Shown here one piece after another: positions 34,834 to 44,766 of a DNA stretch of 64,000 bases (positions are counted from its first letter, which is position 1; each line of letters begins with the position of its first letter). Position numbers and translations under genes: made by a program. The stretch is from positions 1,116,001 to 1,180,000 of the forward strand of contig CADCSX010000006.1 of the NCBI GenBank assembly GCA_902805475.1, read 5' to 3'. Under the pieces are notes generated by a model. It saw only the letters and a list, made by a program, of their open reading frames with translations, was not told the DNA's origin and ran no database searches. The DNA comes from Entonaema liquescens (taxonomy: Eukaryota > Ascomycota > Sordariomycetes > Xylariales > Xylariaceae).

Positions 34834-35883
34834 TCAATTGCGTGTCTCTGCTGCATCTCGCAAGATACCCAGATGGACTACAAATCCGGGGTTTGAACGT
34901 AATCCCTCAGATAACGCTTTATCTGGGATGCGCCACGTCCGGAAATGCCTGCTGAACTCCTTTATCCACGACTCGAATATTTCCGGATCCCTAAGTTGCT
35001 GTGCGACTAAACAGACGGCGGCCTGTCGGCACCATTCTCGTCCGATCTCCTTAACTTACATACGTCAGCACAGGTTTGCACCAATGGTTGAATCAGCGTG
35101 TCGTTGTAGATGCAATCACAAGCAATGACAAGGTCAAAGCTCTTGACTTTATCGCTTCCTGTAAGGGACGGTGTCACCTCGTCCAATTCCCAGTCCAACG
35201 GGACGAATCGTAGCTCAGCCCTAGGATAGACAGCTGCCGTCTTGGCTTTGCGCTTTTGAGAAGTAGTTTTGGTCCCCTTTGGATTCATCAGAGGACTATT
35301 TTCTGTAATGTTCTTCTCTACTAGTCTCGCGACGTATGACTGGTCTGTGAGGGTGTACTTCGCGACCATTGGCGCAAGAACCAATCCCACCAGGCCAGAT
35401 ATTCCACAACCCAATTCCAGCACATCGGAACAGGATGATAAGATCCCAGAGGTCCAGAGGGGATTCTCGGAAGCGGCCAGCCAATCGGCCACAAGCGGAG
35501 TTATTTTCCATACAACAGCGCCCGTGGTACTCCCCGGACGATTTAAGATGGTTGGTGATTGATAGATCACGTAGTCCTTGCCAGCTACGTTGAGGTCCAA
35601 CGTGGTTACCTGGGGGTCCACGAAGCCCAAATTCTGGGATGGAATATCCTGGGAATACAATAAGAAGGTTTCTAGTAAAGGACCGTGTGTTAGTTGGAGA
35701 TGAGAGATAGAGACAGAGACAGAGACAGAGACAGAGACAGAGACAGAGACAGAGCGGGAAAGAGAGATAGAACGGGAGGTCGGTATGTAAGAGAGAGAAG
35801 AACGGAGACTCGGGCTCAATCTTACCTTCTTCTGGGTCTGATATCTCTGGACCGAGCCGATCAAGCAGGGACCGGAAGTCCAT
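34834..35883 (-). CDS. RKM5: Rkm5-like protein lysine methyltransferase (possible frame break)
   Basis: Class I SAM-dependent methyltransferase of the METTL21/Rkm5 group; yeast Rkm5 methylates ribosomal protein uL1. Exon 1 is 35826-35883 (MDFRSLLDRLGPEISDPEE) and exon 2 is 34834-35671, with a 154-nt intron that contains a hexanucleotide repeat. The join yields EEETFLLYSQDIPSQNLGFV. Motifs: TGAVVWKITPLVADWL, SAM-binding DVLELGCGISGLVGLVLA, and the D/N-P-P-Y-like position LVIACDCIYND. Near 35017-35025 the frame stops early (ADRPPSV), while CLVAQQLRDPEIFESWIK and the C-terminal GFVVHLGILRDAAETRN continue in another frame. Either one base is missing (giving 298 aa) or a 41-nt intron with GTATGT...CAG ends lies there. 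I favour a missing base because the intervening residues look like the family linker. Confidence 0.85.
35711..35754. repeat. AGACAG hexanucleotide microsatellite inside an intron
   Basis: Seven tandem copies of AGACAG in the single well-supported intron of the Rkm5-like gene. On the coding strand it reads as repeated Ser-Val codons in an open frame, which can mislead gene finders into extending exon 2. Confidence 0.9.
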
Positions 35884-36269
35884 TATTGATTTAGCCGCAA
35901 CGCCCCTTGACGCGCAAGTCTAAAGCCACATGTCAGGAGCACCGCATGGTGATTTGTGATTCGTGCTGAATCATGAAAATCAATGCTGCACGCTGTATAT
36001 GCCGGCAGTCAAAGGAGTTGCTCACAGGAATTACGTGGACAAGACGGTTGGGAGATGTTATAGATCGTCTGAAACCTTTCTGGAAGAAGATTGCGGCTTA
36101 TTAGCTACCTCTAGGTAGATAGATAGTATACGTAGCTGGATAGTAGTAACGAGGTGGGATTTGCAATGTCTTGGCTAAATTCCCTTGGGTGTGTACGAAG
36201 TACGAAAGAGTAGCATTCGTCCCTTTCGCTGTAACCAAACCAACCGAACGCCGGTGTTGTTGTTTCTAT

Positions 36270-36302
36270 GGCCTGTATGTGGCCTGTATGTGGCCTGTAG
36301 GT
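36270..36302. repeat. 11-bp tandem repeat GGCCTGTATGT
   Basis: Three tandem copies (the third with one change) in intergenic DNA, seen directly. Confidence 0.8.
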
Positions 36303-37035
36303 GCCTGTGCCTGTATATGCCGGTGGTAGAATTTGCAACTGCAACGCTATTTGGGACTAGTTGTCAGGTGCGTCTTCGAATAGAATCTTTCGCCCTGTTG
36401 CAACTGAAGAAATTGATGAAACGATAAAAAACGGCTTGTCCTCTTGGCTGCCTAATACCGTTGGGGATTATACATACCTACACACCTATCTACTAGGTAT
36501 GTAGGTATGCAAGAGGGAAAGATTCAAGAGACAACATGGAACTATGGAACTATAGAACTAAGGTAGTTACGAAGTAAAAACTTAGGTAGTTTTATTGAAG
36601 GTTCAGGTACGCAAATGGTAGCTTACATTGTATACAATAGAATGTATAGCAACTAGTGCCGTAGCTGTGGGTATAATGCTAAGACGCTAAACTTTTCCAG
36701 GGTCTAGGGGATCCAATCTCGGCACCTCAAATTGTCAAGGGGTGCCCTTAATGGTTCTATTGGAACGGAATGACACTAGTGTCGTCATGGGGGCAAGCCT
36801 GGGAGGTAAGAGCTTAGCAGCCAAGAAGCGAGGAAACAGCTTTAGGATCTTGGATCCATTGGGGAAGCCCCAAAAAAAAACCCGCTTGAACTTTCGACTT
36901 ACAAGAACCAAGAAACCTCCAAGACTTCTTCATCTTTTTCCCCATTACAACTCCATAACCCTTTAGGTAACTAAAGTCGCTTGGATAGATTAATGAATAA
37001 ATAAGAGAGATTATTACCTTTCTAACCGACCTAAA

Positions 37036-37065
37036 CCCCATCCCCATCCCCATCCCCATCCCCAT
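37036..37065. repeat. (CCCCAT)5 array upstream of acyl-CoA synthetase
   Basis: Five perfect hexamers about 120 bp before the start codon, so within the likely core promoter or 5' leader. The reverse strand reads as a run of Met-Gly codons, which is an artefact. A regulatory role is possible but not shown by the sequence. Confidence 0.85.
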
Positions 37066-37187
37066 AACTTATCAGAAAGCTCATTGTCTTCCGGCTTCTG
37101 TGGTCTACATTACACTAAGCACTCGCGGCCGTTCGTTTACATCATCGCTTCTCACAGACCGAATTTCGCACACTCGAACGCGCAATC

Positions 37188-39410
37188 ATGCCGAACAACG
37201 ATTGGCGAGAAGCAAAGCTAAGGCATATGGTCCTTCAACCAAAGGCCACTGCGAAGCCTCCATATTCTATTGAATCGCCAGGAGCTGAAGATATTCCGGG
37301 CGAGACGAAACCCCGTAGACATCCGTTGACGAGGAACGGACTCATCACTACGCCTTCCGATGACATTACTACCGCTTATGAGCTCTTACGGGTGAGCGTT
37401 GCCAAGTTTGGTAATGCAAAGGCCATGGGCTCCCGACGTCTCGTACGAACCCATCAAGAAAGCAAGAAGGTCAAGAAGATAGTAGATGGACAGGAGCAAG
37501 AGGTAGACAAGGCCTGGACATTCTTCGAACTTGGTCCCTACGAATATCTCACATACAATGACTTCGAGAAATTAGTCTTGAATCTTGGTTCCGGTCTGAG
37601 GAAACTCGGCATGAATAAGGCAGACAGGGTTCACATCTTCGCCGCCACGAGCGCTAACTGGCTGGCCATCTCGCATGCCGCCTCCTCCCAATCGATGCCT
37701 ATCGTAACCGCCTACGATACCCTCGGCGAGGAAGGATTAAAGCATTCAATGGTTGCGACAGGTGCTAGGGCGATCTTTTTGGACCCCCATCTGATACCTA
37801 CACTTGGCAATGTCCTCAAGGATGCTACCGAAGTCCGTTACGTCATTTGGAATAACCAGCATCAAGTTCGACAAGAGCACATCAACAACCTGAAGAGCGC
37901 TTTCCCTCATATTAAGGTTGTGAGTTTTAAAGAGCTGGAAAAGCTCGGCCGAGATGAACCTTTCGATCCCGTCCCTCCCACTCCTGAGGATCTCTGCTGT
38001 ATCATGTACACTTCGGGATCCACTGGTACCCCGAAGGGTGTCCCCCTAAAGCACAGGAACCTCGTTGCTGCTGGTAAGTATCATCAATCCGAAATGTGAT
38101 TTATATTAAGCTAACCTCAACCAATAGTTACCGGCGTCAGTGTTGTAGTCCAGCCTTTCATTGGTCCTGGAGATGGTCTATTAACTTATCTTCCGTTAGC
38201 CCATATTCTTGAGCTTGTTTTTGAAAATGCATCTTTATACTGGGGATGCACTATGGGTTACGGAAACCCAAAAACACTATCGGATACCTCAGTCCGTAAC
38301 TGTTTTGGCGATATTCGCGAGTTTAAACCCTCCGTCCTGGTGGGTGTGCCCGCAGTATGGGAGTCGGTCAAAAAAGGAATAACTTCCAAAGTTCACGACG
38401 GTGGCCCGGTCGTCCAGAACATGTTCTGGGGTGCATTGGCATTAAAGGCTAGATTATTAGCTACTGGTCTACCTGGAACTGGCTTGCTTGATTCCATCGT
38501 CTTTAAGAAGATCAAGGAGGCGACTGGCGGCCGGCTAAAGCTCTGCCTCAATGGTGGCGGTCCTGTCGCAAAGGATACCCAACGATTCATTTCTATGGCC
38601 ATTGCACCGATGATTATTGGTTACGGTCTTACGGAAACCAATGCCATGGGCTCCCTCATGAACCCCCTTGAGTGGACATCCGAGACGATTGGTGCAATGC
38701 CTTCATGCATCGAAGTCAAGCTTGTCGACTTCCCGGATGCGGGTTACTATGCGACAAACAAACCAAACCCCCAAGGCGAGATTTGGATCCGAGGTGCCAG
38801 CGTAGCAGAAGAGTATTACCAGAACGAGAAAGAGACAAAGGAAAACATGGCCCCCGGCGGCTGGTTCAAGACAGGAGACATTGGTGAATGGGATTCTAAC
38901 GGTCACTTGAAGATTATTGACCGCAAGAAGAACTTGGTTAAGACCTTGAACGGCGAATACATTGCGTTGGAGAAGTTAGAGTCTATTTACCGCTCAGCGC
39001 ATGTTGTAGCCAATATCTGCGTATACGCGGATCAGTCGAAGGCCAAGCCTATTGCGATCATCGTGCCGGCAGAACCAGCGTTGAAGAAGCTAGCTGCCGA
39101 GAACGGAATACCCGGTTCCAGTCTGGAAGAGCTTGTTCATAACAAGAAGCTTAATGGTATCGTACTAAAAGAGCTTCAAAATACCGGACGAGCCGGCGGC
39201 CTGTCCGGCATCGAGATCATCGAAGGAGTAGCATTGTCAGACGAGGAATGGACGCCGCATAACGTAAGTCACTGGTCCGTTTATAATCTAGTTCCCCAAG
39301 CTAATTATCCCATACAGGGTCTCGTAACCGCAGCCCAAAAGCTCAACCGTAAGGGTATTCTCGCCAAGTACGAAAAGGAGGTGAAGGAGGCGTATAGCTC
39401 CTCAAGCTAG
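37188..39410 (+). CDS. FAA1: Long-chain fatty acyl-CoA synthetase (Faa1/Faa4 type)
   Basis: AMP-binding enzyme that activates long-chain fatty acids with ATP and CoA for lipid synthesis, beta-oxidation or protein acylation. Three exons, 37188-38073, 38128-39263 and 39318-39410, give 704 aa, typical of fungal Faa1/Faa4. Both introns are 54 nt with GTAAGT donors and AG acceptors; the second keeps the frame open, so it is easily missed. Motifs: P-loop YTSGSTGTPKG at residues 274-284, YLPLAHILEL in exon 2, GYGLTETNAMG, GWFKTGDIGEW and the acyl-CoA synthetase signature IDRKKNLVKTLNGEYIALE. No signal peptide or clear peroxisomal SKL is present; the protein ends in AYSSSS, which argues for a cytosolic or lipid-droplet/ER location. 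I cannot separate Faa1 from Faa4 by eye. Confidence 0.95.
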
Positions 39411-41545
39411 TTGTTAGGAGACAACCTCGAACCTTTTTGGGTGTCGTGGCTAGGTTGGTGGTGGTGGTGGTCTTAGCCGATGACCGAGAGTTACATGGGT
39501 AGGGTTACGTCGTTGAAGCATCATAGCACAGACCGGCGCGAGAGGGACATTGCAATTAGATTTGGACGATCGAGACGAGATTGCGGACTTTCATTTCACG
39601 ATGGACGCTGTATTTGTTTTGTTCTGTTTCGCTTGAGCGTTTTCTTTATTCGTTTCTGCACTCCCGTGTATATCTTGTAGAAGAGTAGTGACGCGAGGGA
39701 CTCAGTCACTTGTACCCTGAAAGCCGACCCGGGCGGAGGGGAGGTAGAATTACATATAATATATGAGTCTGACTATAATTCCTGGGTGTGATGTATTTTG
39801 GAGTGTATGATTCTATTGACGCTAGAGTATAGTATCACTTGGCTTTGGAAAGGTAGCTAAATTAGGGGTTTGATATGGATAGGTATTTAATATTTAGTAA
39901 ACTGGCCACCGTCGGTATGAACCATTTGCTTCCTGGGGGTTGCTCTTTTATATGCATGACGCGATAACCCTCTCTAGGCTCGCGGGTTTAAATATAAGTC
40001 TTGTATCAGAGTCTAGTATACGCATAAAATACTGCCAGTCGTTAACTATTAGAGCTTCTTCGTTTATATATCCTGGGTATCTAACATAAGGTATAGCGGA
40101 GCATATTCTTAGGGACATGGTAAGTGACGACTGTGAAAGGGTAAGAGGGTAGGTAGATGTGGATAGCCTATTGTGATTTAGTACTATATCAAGCCTTTGG
40201 ATATAGGTAGATGGAAGCATCCGTGAAAAAGCTGTAGAGCCAAACCCTACGCTGCAGTCGTATCGAACATACATAATCTGAAGCAAGCAATGGAATTATG
40301 TTTTTAGTCTACTAATGAGTAGGTGGTGTTTACTTATAGAGTTACATTTGCCTGCTCACGTATAATCTTACCCTAACTCGTACAGCGAACTCTTTCGAGT
40401 GTAGGTGCTTATTATACACGACATATAATTATCGCTGCCGCCTTAATTAAGGTCGGACCAAGCCCCTGATAAACCGCGACGCTCACTTTCCCGATACATC
40501 CTTACGATATCTATATCAGATCTTCCAACATGCATGGTACTCCTTGTTCATACCCAACATACCGGGATTACCCTCAGATCGGCACGTCATTTTAGTTGAC
40601 TCAGCCTCGACCATGTATGTATGTATGCTACCTACCCTCGAGGTTCTCTGATAAGAAAATACCTATCTATCTATCTATCACATATTGATGGCTTCGCCTC
40701 AAAAAATATATATTATATCGATACCATCGAAGAGGTTTCCTCCGGTCTCAGCCACCTTAGTCGGGGAGCTCAAGGGGGCGAAGCAGTTTATGTAGTGGCC
40801 ATTATACACTACTACCATAACGTTCGAGGTCTTACAAGATCAATGAATTACGTACTATATTGCCAATCAAGGGCTTTGCGACTTCTTCGAGGCGAGTAAG
40901 ATATATAGAATGACATCAAATGAAAAGTCTCTATCAAATCAATATCCTAGAATGAAATCGACTCAGCCTTAACATAAATGCTCAGACACACAGGTATAAA
41001 CCGACAACACATCACACACACATATACATGAGAGACTCTGATTCTGTAATAACGTATGAGGCGTTAAGTCTAATCTCGTACGGAGTAGACACCGCCTATC
41101 TACATAAAAAGGCTACTTGCCTTGCCCGCTGCGCCTCGTTCTGGAAAACCCGGGAGCGGCTGCGGCTGCGGCTGCGGCGGCGGCCGAGGGACCCGGTGTA
41201 TCTTGGTCCGCAGTCCCAATCCCGAAGGGCGAGGTGCTTGGCCGGTGCTTGATCACATTAGACTATCCTGAACCAGAGTTCCGGGGGGAAATTCGGGATC
41301 TGGCTGACAACATACAACCGTGCTTGTCCTTCTCTTGGAATATAGATGCCGTTGTAGGAGACAGAGAAAGGAAACTTTGATACATTGGCAGCGACCCTCC
41401 AAACGGGACTTGCATCACAACTTTGTCGTCTTTTCTTCTTTCGGTTTTGGCTCTTATTCCTTGCCGGGTTCACCTCCCACGTTCCCAAGGTCGTTGCTCC
41501 TGAAAGCCTCGTTTGCTCTCTGTCTCCTCTTTTACGCGGTGGGTA
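39411..41545. other. Intergenic region between convergent genes
   Basis: About 2.1 kb with no supportable gene. Includes a GGT trinucleotide run near 39455, a CTAT repeat near 40663-40678 and a GCGGCT repeat near 41153-41185. The last gives a short frame with an Ala run (41117-41380), which I do not consider a gene. Confidence 0.45.
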
Positions 41546-42412
41546 TTACACCAGCCCATCGTACAGAGAGAGCGCCGAGACGATTGTCTCATCGCGTTTG
41601 CTGCCTTCTTTAAACTCATCCATGTCTAGACTACCGTTCTCGTCTTTATCCATCATGCGGAAGATTTTCCTAACGCGCTTTTCGGGGGTATCTTCGTCTT
41701 CGGGAAGCTTCACCATCGAACCGACCTAATTGAGACCACGCCGTTAGCACGAGTTACCCATTATTAATTCGGAAAATGAAGAATCCGTACCATTTTGTAG
41801 ATCGCTTCAACGATCTTGAGCATCTCGTCATAGCTAATCTTGCCATCTCCGTCGATGTCATATAATTGGAAAGCCCAATCGAGCTTGTCTTCCATCTTTC
41901 CTCGACTCGTGACACTTAAAGCACAGATGAATTCTTTGAAATCAATCGAGCCCGACTTGTCCGCATCGAAGACGTTAAAAACATAATCAGCAAATGAAGA
42001 TGGATCACCGAACGGAAAGAATTGCCGATAGATCTTCTGGAACTCTTCTTTCGTGAGCATGCCGGACGGACAGTCCTTTAGGAAGCCTAAGACACGATAA
42101 GTACAGATTCTCCTCGTGGGTTACAACAGCGCGCCGACGCGGGAGGTGACCAACCCTTATACCATTGCTGCAGTTCCTTCTTGTCGAAATGCGTGGATTT
42201 CTGGAGCTCGGCTAGTTGCTCTTGAGAGAGCTTGGATTGACTAGATAGCTTATATTAGTCAAACTATATGGCATCTCAATGGGGAACAATGGCGATGAAA
42301 CTATCTCCGGCGTCTCCTGTATGAAAGGGAGGGGAATTCTCGCATATACGCGCAGCCGTACGTAATAGGGTTATAATACGAGATATTTGAAGAGTACTCA
42401 CGATTTCCCCAT
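41546..42412 (-). CDS. Neuronal calcium sensor NCS-1/Frq1
   Basis: EF-hand calcium sensor of the frequenin family; in fungi it is myristoylated and activates the phosphatidylinositol 4-kinase Pik1 and affects calcium tolerance. Four exons, 42402-42412, 42155-42240, 41791-42086 and 41546-41725, give exactly 190 aa, the standard NCS-1 length. Exon 1 is only 11 nt (MGKS split by the intron). Gly2 with the MGKSQSKLS context is an N-myristoylation signal. EF-hand 1 is degenerate (KDCPSGMLTKEEF), as in the family; loops 2-4 begin DADKSGSIDFKE (residue 73), DIDGDGKISYDE (109) and DKDENGSLDMDE (157), all with intact ligands. Donors are GTGAGT, GTTGGT (weak) and GTACGG; acceptors are TAG. The last exon ends LSLYDGLV. 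Confidence 0.95.
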
Positions 42413-44766
42413 ATTCGATTTGTTAACCTTGCGGTAGCAACTATTCTATCAAGTATGATGTTTCTCGGTGTAGTTGGAAAGTTGACGTTGTTCGTGTGTT
42501 CGTGTATCGGGATCTCGCGAGGCCGAGGGTGAAGGGGGGTGTTGTTGATTATGCGACAAGTTCCAAAGCGAAAGCAAATGATGGCAAGGTGGGGTTTTGT
42601 CGCAACGGTGAAGATAATAATAAAGTCCGACTAGGTTAAGGAGTCCTCTTAAGTGTCGCAGCAGGGAGTTCTAATGCAGAGAGAAGAAAAAGTGCAAATA
42701 TTGCAAATTGATGAAAGAAGTTTCGAGTACCAAGAAAATAAAGAGTAAAAAAAAAAAGTAGACTGCAGCAATAACGAAAGGTTGTTTGTGTTAGGTATTC
42801 TGTGCTCGGGTTGAGGCAACCTAGAGAGTACAGTACACTGATGTATGCGGTTTTGTATGTGATGTATGTAGGTAACTTAGTAGGAGGTACGGATTATGTG
42901 TGTAGGTACCTACCTACCTAAGATAGCCCGTAAGTGTATACCCTGTAGGGTACGTACAGGGTACGTGGAAGGTAGTGTGTACCCAAATAGGTGTTATGTA
43001 GTACACCTGCCTAGGCTCAGGTGAAAAAGACCGGGACGTATTCTGAACAATATTTGTACCGCCGCAATGATGCTTTGTAAGAGCTCTAGAAAATAATGTA
43101 ATACGGTAGGCAGGCTACTTAAAAGGGTTGGCTTGACCAGTGATCGAGGCTGGACTAGGCTGGCTTCCGCTTTGGTGATAATAAGGCGGCCGAAAGAAAC
43201 GGGGGTGGGATTGCGGTACGCAGATGAGATGCGAGCTTCGCATTTAGATTGAATCCCCTAACCCGTACCCGTATGCGTATGCGTATGCGTAATAGGTGCA
43301 ATGGGGTGCAATATACATGCACGATAACTAGGTAATCTAATCCGTATCGTTTTACCTATTAGGTATCCATAGTGTACATGATACAGCCATACAGAAACTA
43401 CAAGAGGGAAAGAAAAAAAAAAAAGAGGTGGGCCTTTTGAGAATCACTTACATGATCTCTCTAGGGGTCCGCCAACGATTTGCGCTGATCACCTAGGAAC
43501 AACTGCGACGATGTAATGCGGGTTGAGGCTCTCTACCCTTGTTGTAACCCTGAATTGTATGTACCTATGACTGGATAACGCAATAAACTGTATAGTGAAT
43601 GTAAGTATAGAGTCGGAAGGGAGAATATAATATAATAATATAATGGCTTCGGTAAGCCGAGCACAAACGTCAGACCATCTTCCTGGGTTGAGCTTTTAAG
43701 TTGGAAACTTGGAAGGATGCAGTTAATCACCTAGCTAAGGTAACACAGGTAACACAGGTATAACAGGTATAACAGGTATTTGTGCAAGGACATCACGAAC
43801 TGAGTTCTGGCGGGGTAATTATTACATAGTAGATCATATGAATTGGGCGGAAAGTGAAGCTTGGTATCCACAATTTGCGGTTCGTCCCTACCAATTCCCA
43901 GTTCCAATACATTTAATATGTAAGATGCTAAAGTGGGCTTGACGTAATTGGTTCCGAGTACCTGCGTTGATAACCTCTCTCTTACTACTTATGTCTTCGA
44001 CTTCCATCGAGTTACCTCATCAGGATCGTGAATTTCGGCTTTACTTAAAGCCTTCACCTACAAATACAGCCGAATATTAGAGACATACATTAGCTATGTA
44101 ACAGACAGAACCTGCTATAACTCGACGCCACCTGAAGTCATCACATTTAGCAAATTCAATTTTCACGCTAATAAAGCTATACACGAGTTTATCGTACCCG
44201 TATATAAGCCACCCAGGTAACCCGAAAACCCTCGTGTCGATTATCATATATGAACGTTGATCATTCACTTTAATATGCCAAGTTACGGGCCATCCCGTTT
44301 ATCCGCAAATTATCTAACTAGTAGGGTCTATGCTCTTAAATTCTATGAGAATGTGTAGTAGCACCGGTGGTGGCTTGGGACTTTTGATGATAGACTGATC
44401 AGTTTGGGTATCTTGTGCAAGTTATTATTAAATACGACCACTAGTAAAAAGACTTGGTTACGTTTGAATGAAGTATGTATATATTCCACAATGATATGTA
44501 TCAAATAATTGAACGGAACCACGCCCAATTCACAGCTTGGCGGAGTATCTACAATGTCGGAACCAAACGCCAGCCCAATATTCCGTCCGTCGTCCATGCA
44601 TCGTCCAAGCTCCACTATGCTGTAGCAGACGCTCATATCGCTTCTCATGAGGTATCTTTAGCGGACAAAAAGGGGGCACATATTTCGTAGCTTATTAAGT
44701 AGAACGCCAACTCTTGCGCCAACGCTCTGGAGTATCTTGAGAGATTTAAAAGATAGCCTTGAAAAA
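42413..44766. other. Intergenic region upstream of NCS-1
   Basis: About 2.4 kb with no supportable gene. The first few hundred bases are presumed promoter and leader of NCS-1. Further out are TAGGTACCTACC clusters (about 42870-42921), a GTATGC repeat (about 43269-43290) and an AACACAGGT/ATAACAGGT array (43741-43780). Confidence 0.45.
43741..43780. repeat. Tandem (A)TAACA(CA)GGT repeat
   Basis: Two copies of TAACACAGG(T) followed by two of ATAACAGGT, seen directly in intergenic sequence. Confidence 0.7.

Larger units (their letters stand above)
35884..37187. promoter_or_regulatory. Divergent promoter region, Rkm5-like / acyl-CoA synthetase
   Basis: About 1.3 kb between divergent start codons. 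It holds an 11-bp tandem repeat (36270-36302), TACCTA/TAGGTA motifs (36470-36510) and a CCCCAT hexamer array close to the acyl-CoA synthetase start. No gene is seen. Confidence 0.4.

Noticed and set aside
36814..37065. Frame beginning with repeated Met-Gly
   Set aside because: Reverse complement of the CCCCAT array.
22538..39410. Possible secondary-metabolite cluster (Zn2Cys6 factor, methyltransferase, acyl-CoA synthetase close together)
   Set aside because: The methyltransferase is Rkm5-like and the synthetase is a housekeeping Faa; there is no polyketide, peptide or terpene synthase, P450 or transporter nearby.
41117..41380. Ala-rich 87-aa frame
   Set aside because: Produced by a GCGGCT repeat; no domain, no partner exon, antisense to the 3' side of NCS-1.
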